From: Deinococcales bacterium
GTDB taxonomy: Bacteria > Deinococcota > Deinococci > Deinococcales > Deinococcaceae
Assembly: GCA_025359705.1 (NCBI GenBank)
Contig: JANYFS010000021.1
Span: 1-5,407, forward strand
Direction: 5' to 3'
Length of the DNA stretch: 5,407 bases
Positions 1 to 5,291 of this stretch are shown here, piece after piece. How positions within the stretch are numbered: position 1 is the stretch's first letter; each line of letters begins with the position of its first letter. The translations under genes were made by a program, and so were the position numbers. Under the pieces are notes generated by a model that saw only the letters and a list, made by a program, of their open reading frames with translations, did no database searches and was not told where the DNA came from.

Positions 1-354
1 GCTTTCTAGGGTAAAACCGCCCCATTCTTCCGAAACCGAACTGCCACCTGCGTCCATCCAACGGCTGTAGGAGACTAGGGCCGATTTATAATGGTCAATT
101 TTCTTGCTGACCTGAAAATCTTCAAAGCGCTCGAGGGCTTCGAGGGCCATGTGTTCGTGATTACCCCGAATAAGGGTGGCCCTACCCGAATCGTAAAGCT
201 CGAGGGCCAGTTCGATGCAGCCCAAACTTTGTAATCCACGGTCAATTACATCTCCCAAAATAATAAAATGAGTATCGTGCGGATAATACTGTACCGCAGC
301 TCGAAATAGATCCAAGCGACCATGAATATCGGTGATAGCAACGATCATTTTCAT
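1..354 (-). CDS. Metallophosphoesterase, PPP / diadenosine-tetraphosphatase-like (partial, N-terminal part)
   Basis: The gene reads leftward from 354 and is cut by the window edge; 118 residues are visible. The three N-terminal signature motifs of the PPP-type calcineurin-like phosphoesterase family are intact: DIHG (residues 9-12), GDVIDRG (34-40) and RGNHE (63-67). In this family they supply the Asp, His and Asn ligands of a two-metal centre that hydrolyses phosphoesters. Their tight spacing and the short N-terminus fit small bacterial enzymes of the PrpA/PrpE/ApaH kind, which act on phosphoproteins or on diadenosine polyphosphates. The sequence cannot say which, because the C-terminal metal-binding histidines lie outside the window. 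An in-frame TAG lies immediately upstream of the ATG at 354-352, so the start is either there or at the second ATG (348-346). Only a weak AGGA lies upstream. Both CTCGAG sites inside it encode Leu-Glu. The gene is divergent from the rest of the window. Confidence 0.9.
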   Translation of the reverse strand, partial: MKMIVAITDIHGRLDLFRAAVQYYPHDTHFIILGDVIDRGLQSLGCIELALELYDSGRATLIRGNHEHMALEALERFEDFQVSKKIDHYKSALVSYSRWMDAGGSSVSEEWGGFTLES

Positions 355-471
355 CTAAATTGTGTCCTGGGGCGGGTCATGTGGCTCCTGTTTGATGCTG
401 TTGTGATGCTGTTAGATTCGCATGAATTCCCACAGATGTGTCGTTGCCTCTGGTGTACCCGATTTATATTG

Positions 472-501
472 ATTTTATTAAAAAATATACAGACTTTACA
501 A
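472..501 (-). promoter_or_regulatory. Candidate sigma-70-type promoter for the phosphatase gene
   Basis: Read on the minus strand, TTGTAA (complement of 496-501) is followed after 18 bases by TAAAAT (complement of 472-477), inside the most AT-rich part of the intergenic region. Transcription would start near 465 and give a leader of about 110 nt. AT-richness makes chance matches likely, so this is a candidate only. Confidence 0.35.
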
Positions 502-560
502 TCTACAGCTTAGCTAGATCCTGAGTACATCTTAAACCATTTTTTTCATGAGAGATAAAT

Positions 561-588
561 TTGAATACCGTCAACTCGAGCTTATCTT
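561..588 (+). promoter_or_regulatory. Candidate promoter for the 139-residue unknown gene
   Basis: TTGAAT (561-566) and TATCTT (583-588) are separated by 16 bases and match the -35/-10 pattern moderately. The start point would be near 595. The triple direct repeat at 587-615 begins within the -10 element, a position where a bound regulator would normally repress. Confidence 0.35.
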
Positions 589-615
589 AACACTCAGTTT
601 AGACTTAGTTTAGAC
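587..615 (+). promoter_or_regulatory. Three 7-bp direct repeats at 11-bp spacing (possible operator)
   Basis: TTTAGAC occurs exactly at 598-604 and 609-615, and a 5-of-7 match, TTAACAC, lies one more 11-bp step upstream at 587-593. The spacers are also alike (TCAG, TTAG). The exact identity extends to the 10-mer AGTTTAGACT at 596-605 and 607-616. Seven-base repeats one helical turn apart are the usual binding layout of OmpR/PhoB-type response regulators. Which protein binds here is unknown. Confidence 0.45.
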
Positions 616-731
616 TCTGGCCCAAAATGCCCTCGAGAAATGTATATTTTCTCACAGGAATCCCAAAATGGACTCGAGCCATTCTAAACAGTTCTACTGC
701 ATACTGCCTAATAAAACGTTCTAATGAAGCC

Positions 732-1151
732 ATGCCTTCTGAGATTCCCGATCAACCCAGTACACCACCCAGCACCTTACCCAGTTATCACAAGGGCTAC
801 CACTTGGATCTGTATCTGCGCTTTCGGCACGAACTTTTGCTCGAGGTGGCAAGGCAGTGGATGCAAGATTTTGCTACGCTCGAGCCAAGTTGGTATGGAG
901 ATCTAGCGAAAGTGCGTGGAGTACGCTTGGTGGGTGCAATCTTACCCGATGTAGCCGATCCGCTCGAGAGCCTGAAAAAAATTTTGTCCCAGCTCAAAAA
1001 TTGTGAGTTGGGCTTGCGGCCCTATCTCAAAAGCAGCACTTCCACCGAATATTTACCTTGGACCCGCAATAGGGTCTTCGGCAAAAGCAAGCTCGAGGGA
1101 TTTGAAACTTTGGCCCTCGAGCCTGGGGTACGTTATATTTTTGAGGACTAA
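732..1151 (+). CDS. Unrecognised 139-residue protein
   Basis: I do not recognise this family. The protein has no signal peptide or membrane segment and is probably cytoplasmic. Residues 1-20 are rich in Pro, Ser and Thr and probably disordered. Residues 23-52 look helical and amphipathic, with a YLRFRHELLLE stretch. A hydrophobic strand-like patch follows (VRLVGAILPDV, 64-74), then a Leu/Lys-rich helix (78-91). The tail is conserved-looking and ends in YIFED. It is very probably a real gene: all five CTCGAG sites inside it fall in the frame giving Leu-Glu, as in the recognised genes nearby. I chose the ATG at 732 because the protein-like composition begins there, although its ribosome-binding site is weak (GAAG). 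An in-frame ATG at 627 would add 35 residues of unconvincing sequence and also has no Shine-Dalgarno; it would suit a short-leader transcript from the promoter at 561-588. It stands alone, with no co-directional partner close by. Confidence 0.7.
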   Translation: MPSEIPDQPSTPPSTLPSYHKGYHLDLYLRFRHELLLEVARQWMQDFATLEPSWYGDLAKVRGVRLVGAILPDVADPLESLKKILSQLKNCELGLRPYLKSSTSTEYLPWTRNRVFGKSKLEGFETLALEPGVRYIFED

Positions 1152-1184
1152 TTTTTTGTTTAAACAGTGCTGCGCTGTTCGTGA

Positions 1185-1307
1185 TCCGAAGGTTGGATCA
1201 GTGCCGCCGCTAGACAAGTCGCCGAACTCGAGGGAAGAGCGTGGGTTGCACAGTTGGCTCAGTCCCAGACGCTATACCTACTGGCAGTGGAAGGCATCAA
1301 AGGGTTA
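1185..1307 (+). pseudogene. Possible gene remnant: start-less open segment of 41 codons
   Basis: This segment, bounded by TGA codons at 1182 and 1308, has no ATG, GTG or TTG near its beginning, yet it reads as a plausible helical protein piece (ISAAARQVAELEGRAWVAQL, then a Leu-rich stretch ending in VEGIKGL). Its CTCGAG site falls in the Leu-Glu frame, as in most genes here. The same frame continues beyond the TGA with AAREAELSDVTF. It is also in the same frame as the gene ending at 1151, with three stops between. It could be a decayed gene end or chance; I cannot name a parent family. Confidence 0.25.
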
Positions 1308-1426
1308 TGATCTAAGGCGGCTCGAGAAGCTGAACTTTCTGATGTGACTTTTGCGATAACTTTTACCATACCCTTCACCATAACTTTTGTGGTGGCTCAC
1401 ATCACACATCCTGAACCCCTTTGGAT

Positions 1427-1454
1427 TTGCAAATCTTTATGCACCTTCTAAAAT
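1427..1454 (+). promoter_or_regulatory. Candidate promoter of the envelope operon
   Basis: TTGCAA (1427-1432) and TAAAAT (1449-1454) are separated by 16 bases. Transcription would start near 1461, leaving a leader of about 37 nt before the ATG at 1498. The Shine-Dalgarno-like AGGAA (1489-1493) sits four bases before that start. Position and sequence fit well, but no experiment supports it. Confidence 0.4.
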
Positions 1455-1497
1455 GTCCCAGGATTAATCAGCTAAATCTTGATACCATAGGAACTTA

Positions 1498-2763
1498 ATG
1501 TCCGACGATCCTTTTTCTACAAACGCACATCAATCTGATCACACATCAAACCCCACATCTGAACCCATATCTAACCCCACCGCTCGAGGGCCAAGTTGGT
1601 TGGCCCCTGTTACTGCGCTTATTCCGATTATTCCTCCGCTGTATTTTTTATCCTTTGCAAGTCTCACGTTTTGGCGCAAAGTCCCAGAGCTAGGCCGTCA
1701 GGTGTTTTGGATTTTTGCGGTGTTGCAAATGGTGGCGGCCTTGTTTACGCCAGATCCCATGTGGTCGCTCATTTTTGGGGGATTTCGGGCGCTGCTGATT
1801 GGGGCTTTGTTGTGTACCGGCAGCTTTTTAAAAGATACCAAGTTTTTGCAGCCCATTTTGATTGGTGAAACCATCACCATGTTAATTTCTTTTACCACCA
1901 CCGCCATGCGGCATGGTTGGGATACCTTCAGTGTGCGCCTCGAGCATCCGATTTATATTTCGGTATCTTTGGGGATTATGGCGATGTTGGGCTTTTTGAT
2001 TGCTCTGCTGGGCGAAAAAATAGACTCGAGGTTGCGTTGGGCCGCCATGCTGATCAACTTTTTTGCCCTGATTTTTAGCGGAACCCGCAGCGCCCTTGGT
2101 GCAGTGATCGCGGGCTTGCTTTTGGTAGCCCTGATCAGTAAAACCCCTCGAGCTTGGAAGCACTTTACCGCCACCACGGTATCCATTTTCAGCATCAGTT
2201 GGTTGTTCTCGAGCGGCTTGTTGGGCTTTGTTTCGGCTTCCTTGGGTCGTCTGACCGATGCTGGACTCGATCCCAAAGGTCGGTTGGAAGTGTGGCGAGA
2301 GGCTTGGCATAGCTTTACCTTGCATCCGATTGGCGGGGTAGGAACGTATCAAATTGGCCCTTCCATTCCCAGTATGCTGTTCCCGTGCAAGATTTTCCCA
2401 CCCATAGAACCTTTTGGGCCTTGCCCAATATGGCTCGAGAAGTTCAATGGGGCTTGGAATATTGCCCATAATGTGGTGTTGCACGCGCTTACCGAAACGG
2501 GAGTGATTGGAACCATTGGCTGGTTGATGCTGTTGGGCTTTTTTGGCTGGTCCGCTATTCGTTCTAAAAATCCTTTGCTGATCGGTTTGTTCGGTAGTTT
2601 TATGCTGGTGAACCTGGTGGATAACCCCACTTTATTGCCCAGCCCGCACGTTGCCGAGGTGTTTTATGTGGCAATGGGCATGGCAATGGTGCAAGCCGAG
2701 CAAGTGCAGTCCGCTCGAGGGATAGCTCGACAACCGATCTTTGCTTCCAAGGAAGCCCTTTGA
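1498..2763 (+). CDS. O-antigen ligase / polymerase-like membrane protein (WaaL/Wzy_C family)
   Basis: This 421-residue polytopic inner-membrane protein has about ten to eleven hydrophobic segments after a polar Ser/Thr/Pro-rich N-terminus (residues 1-34, probably cytoplasmic). Family-typical features are FSGTRSALG (193-201) with Arg197 at the start of a membrane helix, GRLEVWREAW (261-270), HPIGGVGTYQIG (276-287) opening a long periplasmic loop, and NIAHNVVLHALTETG (321-335) with His324-Asn325. In the family an arginine and a histidine of this kind are essential for transferring an undecaprenyl-linked glycan to an acceptor. WaaL ligases, Wzy polymerases and related glycosyltransferases share this domain, so the acceptor (lipid A-like core, another glycolipid or a protein) is not decided. 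The loop carries two cysteines (297, 309) that could form a disulphide. The stop codon overlaps the next gene, which strongly suggests one operon and a shared role in building the cell surface. Confidence 0.82.
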   Translation: MSDDPFSTNAHQSDHTSNPTSEPISNPTARGPSWLAPVTALIPIIPPLYFLSFASLTFWRKVPELGRQVFWIFAVLQMVAALFTPDPMWSLIFGGFRALLIGALLCTGSFLKDTKFLQPILIGETITMLISFTTTAMRHGWDTFSVRLEHPIYISVSLGIMAMLGFLIALLGEKIDSRLRWAAMLINFFALIFSGTRSALGAVIAGLLLVALISKTPRAWKHFTATTVSIFSISWLFSSGLLGFVSASLGRLTDAGLDPKGRLEVWREAWHSFTLHPIGGVGTYQIGPSIPSMLFPCKIFPPIEPFGPCPIWLEKFNGAWNIAHNVVLHALTETGVIGTIGWLMLLGFFGWSAIRSKNPLLIGLFGSFMLVNLVDNPTLLPSPHVAEVFYVAMGMAMVQAEQVQSARGIARQPIFASKEAL

Positions 2764-3890
2764 AACTGGTTCGTTACATTTTTAGGGAAATAAACCCACC
2801 CTTTTGGATGGGTTTATTGCTGTATAGCGCTTTATTTTTATTCGGTTACTTTTTTGTGGGTAGCAAATGGTTGGGCGGAGTTCCGCTGATTAAAATCCTC
2901 GAGTGGCTGATGTACAAAGTCCCCGATACTTTGGTCAAAGTGTTCCCAATGGCGATTGTGCTGATGGTGGTGGTGGCAATGGGCCGCCTGATGAACGAGC
3001 GCGAACTGGTTGCCATGAGCGCGGGCGGGGTTTCGCTGCGCCGCATTGCTTTTCCTGCCCTGCTGGTGGCCCTGCTCACTTCGCTCTCCGCGCTGGCTTT
3101 GCAAGAGTATGTCACCCCCAAATCCGAACTCGAGAGCAGACGCTTTTGGTACGAAGAACTGCCCAAAAATCCTGCGGGCCTCTCGAGGTTGGCAGGCTCG
3201 AGCATACCTTTGGGCGGTGGCCTCGAGCTGTATTTTCAGGGTTACAACCAAGTGACCCAAGATTTGCTGAATGTGCGGGTCTCCAACTGGAAAGGAAAAA
3301 CCGGAACCTTGGTTTTTGCCGATAGCGCCCAATACCGCGACAACAATTTATTTCTAAAAAACCCACTGACCACCACCTTCAACTTCGATCAATTTGCGGC
3401 GCTCGAGGGGGCCAAGGATTATAAAAGTGTGATGAAGGTCTTACAAAAAGCCATCCCGATTTACAACCCACCTGCCGATAAAGAATCCACCTTCAAAATC
3501 GAAACAGGTACCTCGAGGGCGCAGGCCATTGCCAAATACGCCGATGGCTTTGCCGCCGAAACCCGCTCGCTCAGCGAGTTGTGGGCTGTTTTACGCGATT
3601 CCAGCAAAGGGCAAAAAGAACACAACGATGCGCGGATCAGCTTTAATAGCCAGCTTGCCTTGCCTTTTGCCAATTTGGTCTTGGCCTTGGTCAGTTTACC
3701 TTTTGCCATGCGCTTTGGGCGGGGTACGGGGGTGGCCTTGGGCATGTCGGTGGTGATTGTGTTGGTTTACTATTTGCTGTTCGCTCTGGGGCAAGCCTTG
3801 GCTGCTACAGGCAGTATCCCTCCCGAGATTTGTATTTGGTTGCCCAATGTGGTTTTTGGAGTTTTGGGTTGGCGAATGATTGACCCCTGA
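2760..3890 (+). CDS. LptF/LptG-family lipid-glycan export permease
   Basis: This 376-residue protein has the YjgP/YjgQ (LptF/LptG) layout. Three membrane helices lie near the N-terminus (about 14-34, 62-79, 96-116), then a large periplasmic beta-jellyroll-like domain (about 120-290), then three helices (298-316, 326-348, 354-372). The segment GRLMNERELVAMSAGGVSLRR (75-95) is the cytoplasmic coupling region typical of the family, where the ATPase LptB docks. In proteobacteria LptF and LptG pair with LptB to lift lipopolysaccharide out of the inner membrane; here the cargo may be another glycolipid. Only one of the pair is present, so I assign no F or G. The start is TTG in a TTGA overlap with the preceding stop, with AAGGAAG at 2749-2755; no other start fits as well. 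Length and topology are complete. A hairpin at 2791-2816 lies just inside the coding sequence. Confidence 0.92.
   Translation: MKLVRYIFREINPPFWMGLLLYSALFLFGYFFVGSKWLGGVPLIKILEWLMYKVPDTLVKVFPMAIVLMVVVAMGRLMNERELVAMSAGGVSLRRIAFPALLVALLTSLSALALQEYVTPKSELESRRFWYEELPKNPAGLSRLAGSSIPLGGGLELYFQGYNQVTQDLLNVRVSNWKGKTGTLVFADSAQYRDNNLFLKNPLTTTFNFDQFAALEGAKDYKSVMKVLQKAIPIYNPPADKESTFKIETGTSRAQAIAKYADGFAAETRSLSELWAVLRDSSKGQKEHNDARISFNSQLALPFANLVLALVSLPFAMRFGRGTGVALGMSVVIVLVYYLLFALGQALAATGSIPPEICIWLPNVVFGVLGWRMIDP
2791..2816 (+). other. Hairpin inside the start of the LptF/G-like gene
   Basis: TAAACCCA (2791-2798) is exactly complementary to TGGGTTTA (2809-2816), an 8-bp stem with a 10-nt loop that could close two more G-C pairs. 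It begins 31 bases after the TTG start codon. No T-tract follows, so it is not a terminator. It could slow the ribosome near initiation or be incidental. Confidence 0.4.
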
Positions 3891-3973
3891 CAACAAGTTA
3901 AGATGATTCCAAGAAACATGCCCTCGAGCCTAGGTTTTTGCATAGCTCGAAGGATACTTATTTTAAGATTTCT

Positions 3974-4018
3974 GGTACTGAGTGGGTTTGAAACCCGCCT
4001 CTACCTTAAATTTTTTTT
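3974..4018 (+). terminator. Probable terminator of the envelope operon
   Basis: GGTA, GAG and GGG (3974-3986) pair in order with CCC, CTC and TACC (3994-4005), closing a loop on TTTGAAA; extra T-A pairs can extend the GGG/CCC helix. The stem is followed at 4011-4018 by eight T residues, after TTAAA. The five-base gap between stem and T-tract and the small bulges make it imperfect. Its inner part resembles a tRNA T-arm. Confidence 0.55.
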
Positions 4019-4037
4019 ATGATCTCGAGAAAAAAAT

Positions 4038-4071
4038 AACGCACAACGTACAACAATCCTGAAAAACGTAC
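4038..4071 (+). promoter_or_regulatory. AACGYAC repeats upstream of the B12 promoter
   Basis: AACGCAC (4038-4044) is directly followed by AACGTAC (4045-4051), and AACGTAC recurs at 4065-4071, exactly 20 bases later. The last copy ends nine bases before the -35 element. A protein-binding role is only an inference from position. Confidence 0.25.
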
Positions 4072-4079
4072 CTAAAAAC

Positions 4080-4108
4080 TTGACCCCCTCCCCTCGAGCG
4101 GTTAGGCT
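4080..4108 (+). promoter_or_regulatory. Promoter of the B12-uptake operon leader
   Basis: TTGACC (4080-4085) is a near-consensus -35 box. After an ideal 17-base spacer comes TAGGCT (4103-4108), which keeps the TAnnnT pattern of a -10 box. Transcription would start near 4115, ahead of the riboswitch, giving a leader of about 280 nt. A CTCGAG site lies inside the spacer. Confidence 0.55.
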
Positions 4109-4130
4109 GTGCTTTGGGTTTGGCCTTTGC

Positions 4131-4145
4131 TGTGTAGATTACACA
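4131..4145 (+). other. Perfect small hairpin ahead of the riboswitch
   Basis: TGTGTA (4131-4136) and TACACA (4140-4145) are exact inverted repeats around GAT. They are enclosed by a second inverted repeat pairing 4105-4111 with 4155-4161 (GGCTGTG with CGCAGCC, one G-U pair). They could be a 5' extension of the riboswitch fold or an operator at the transcription start. Confidence 0.4.
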
Positions 4146-4164
4146 AAATGTATCCGCAGCCAAA

Positions 4165-4285
4165 AAAACGGTCAGACCTCGGGGGAAGTTCGGTGGGAGG
4201 GTTTAAAACCTCGAGTCCGACACTGTAGCGCAACGGTAACTGGAGTGGAATATTTCGCCTCAGAAGTCCGAATACCCGTACCAAG
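4165..4285 (+). ncRNA. Cobalamin (vitamin B12) riboswitch, aptamer core
   Basis: The core elements appear in the order of the classical B12 box. ACGG (4168-4171) pairs with CCGT (4276-4279) as the closing helix. GGGAAG (4183-4188) leads into TCGG (4190-4193), which pairs with CCGA (4217-4220), capped by a GAGG/CCTC hairpin (4197-4212). Then come CACTGT (4221-4226) and GCGCAACGGTAAC (4228-4240), closely matching the conserved GCGCAGCGGTAA segment of the E. coli btuB leader. The 3' conserved strand AAGTCCGAATACC (4264-4276) corresponds to AAGCCCGAAGACC there. The outer boundaries are uncertain. A further hairpin, CCAAA/TTTGG (4296-4313), may carry the loop that kisses the aptamer. The position before a cobalamin-binding-protein gene supports the call; known members of this class turn genes off when B12 is bound. 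Confidence 0.88.
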
Positions 4286-4338
4286 CACCCTCTCGCCAAA
4301 TGGAGGACTTTGGAGACATAAACCGTCGCCATTTTCTC

Positions 4339-4371
4339 TCCGCGCTCAATCGTTATGGGCGCGGATTTTTT
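4339..4371 (+). terminator. Riboswitch expression platform: intrinsic terminator
   Basis: TCCGCGC (4339-4345) is exactly complementary to GCGCGGA (4359-4365). The stem can grow inward by three pairs (T-G, C-G, A-T) to leave a 7-nt loop, and six T residues follow at once (4366-4371). It lies after the aptamer and 26 nt before the btuF start, the layout of a transcription-terminating riboswitch. I could not identify the competing antiterminator by eye. Confidence 0.85.
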
Positions 4372-4397
4372 GCTCTCGAGGGTGAACGAGGAGTTCT

Positions 4398-5273
4398 ATG
4401 AAACGTATCCTGTTCACCGCTTTACTTGCCATTAGCAGCATCTCAATTAGCAGTAGTGCTGCCGCCACCACCTACCCGTTCACCTTCAAAGATGATTTGG
4501 GCCGTACTGTAACCATCAAGGCCGAACCCAAACACATCATCAGTGTATTGCCCTCGAGTACCGAGACAATTTGCGCTTTGGGAGCTTGTGACCGCCTGAT
4601 TGGGGTGGACGACTATAGCAACTTCCCCGAATCTGTAAACAAATTGCCCAAAGTGGGTGGCCTGTACAACCCCAACCTCGAGCAGATGGTGGCCCTGCAA
4701 CCCGATCTGATTGTGATTAGCAAATATGGCAAATTGGTGGAACCCCTCGAGCGGGCGGGCATCACCGTGGTAGCAATCAATCCCGAAAAATATGCTGAGA
4801 TTTTTGTAAAAACCACCACGCTCGGCAAAGTTTTAAACCTCGAGGCAGCCGCCAAAAACCTCAATCTTGAGGTGCAGAGCAAAGTCAAACTGCTCGAGCT
4901 GCGGGTACGGGCGCTGAAACACCCCACGGCTTATTTTGAAATCGATCCTACCCCCTATACCATCGGCCCAGACAGCTTTATGGGCGTGATGCTGAGCAAA
5001 GCGGGCGCGGTCAATATCATTCCCAATACCTTGGGCGACTTCCCCAAAATTTCTCCAGAGCTGGTTTTGGAGAAAAACCCCCAAATCATGCTGGGCCTGA
5101 CCCTCGAGGAAGCCAAAGCCCGACCAGGTTGGGCAGGAATTGCGGCGGTGAAAACGGGTAAGGTCTTTAATATTTCAGGGGTGCTGAACGACACCTTGGT
5201 GCGTCCTGGCCCGCGCATTGCCTTGGGACTCGAGGGTTTAATCAAACTTTTGCATCCCGAACTGAAGAACTGA
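4398..5273 (+). CDS. btuF: BtuF-like periplasmic cobalamin-binding protein of an ABC importer
   Basis: This 291-residue protein starts with a clear secretion signal (MKRI, hydrophobic core, cleavage probably after AAA at 21-23) and has no lipobox cysteine, so it should be soluble in a periplasm. The mature part has the FecB/BtuF fold (periplasmic binding protein family 2, two lobes joined by a helix). The opening FKDDLGRTVTI (30-40) and VLPSSTETICALG (50-62) are characteristic, followed by NLEQMVALQPDLIVIS (93-108). Glu95 and, in the second lobe, Glu221 (SPELVLEKNPQIMLG) sit where BtuF carries the two glutamates that dock on arginines of BtuC. The related FecB and HmuT proteins bind iron chelates or haem; the B12 riboswitch upstream decides for cobalamin or a corrinoid. 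GAGGAG (4388-4393) is a strong ribosome-binding site four bases before the ATG. The permease gene starts 18 bases after the stop. Confidence 0.92.
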   Translation: MKRILFTALLAISSISISSSAAATTYPFTFKDDLGRTVTIKAEPKHIISVLPSSTETICALGACDRLIGVDDYSNFPESVNKLPKVGGLYNPNLEQMVALQPDLIVISKYGKLVEPLERAGITVVAINPEKYAEIFVKTTTLGKVLNLEAAAKNLNLEVQSKVKLLELRVRALKHPTAYFEIDPTPYTIGPDSFMGVMLSKAGAVNIIPNTLGDFPKISPELVLEKNPQIMLGLTLEEAKARPGWAGIAAVKTGKVFNISGVLNDTLVRPGPRIALGLEGLIKLLHPELKN

Positions 5274-5291
5274 GGTTGTGGTGAGGTTTTT

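Larger units (their letters stand above)
355..731. other. Divergent intergenic region, no convincing gene
   Basis: This 377-bp stretch separates the leftward phosphatase from the rightward unknown gene. It is clearly AT-rich around 460-500 and 530-570. It holds candidate promoters on both strands, a 10-bp sequence repeated at 393-402 and 404-413, a triple 11-bp-spaced repeat at 587-615, and three CTCGAG sites (575, 632, 673). An 18-codon open frame at 668-724 has an AGGA eight bases upstream but resembles nothing I know. An in-frame extension of the next gene back to 627 is possible. Confidence 0.6.
1152..1497. other. Intergenic region without an intact gene
   Basis: No start-to-stop reading frame here is convincing. 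The stretch holds a start-less protein-like segment (1185-1307), short imperfect repeats built on ATAACTTTT (1356-1364 and 1380-1388), a small inverted repeat CACCA/TGGTG (1376-1394), two CTCGAG sites (1227, 1321), and a candidate promoter at 1427-1454. No terminator hairpin is evident after the gene ending at 1151. Confidence 0.6.
3891..4079. other. Intergenic region between the envelope and B12 operons
   Basis: No gene is visible. It contains two CTCGAG sites (3923, 4024), the terminator-like hairpin at 3974-4018, long T and A runs (4011-4018, 4030-4036) flanking the second CTCGAG, and short AACGYAC repeats just before the B12 promoter. Confidence 0.6.

Noticed and set aside
322..513. 63-codon plus-strand open frame beginning inside the phosphatase gene
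   Set aside because: It overlaps the antisense of the DIHG region and then runs into AT-rich intergenic DNA; it has no ribosome-binding site and its translation looks random.
1003..1347. 114-codon plus-strand open frame overlapping the end of the unknown gene
   Set aside because: It is out of frame with the better-supported gene, its translation is rich in Cys, Trp and Pro without structure, and it has no ribosome-binding site. Its downstream part overlaps the more protein-like remnant in another frame.
1882..2484. 200-codon minus-strand open frame within the ligase-like gene
   Set aside because: Its translation is very rich in Gln, Arg and Gly with no hydrophobic core, typical of the antisense of a membrane-protein gene. 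The plus-strand frame has clear family motifs.
3222..3242. Sequence encoding LELYFQG in the permease, resembling a TEV protease site
   Set aside because: The required Glu at the sixth position is shifted by one, and the stretch fits naturally in the periplasmic beta-domain. It is a coincidence and not a sign of vector DNA; likewise the many CTCGAG sites are not cloning scars.
3974..4010. Functional tRNA gene
   Set aside because: Only a T-arm-like hairpin is present; no anticodon arm, D-arm or matching 5' acceptor strand is found upstream.
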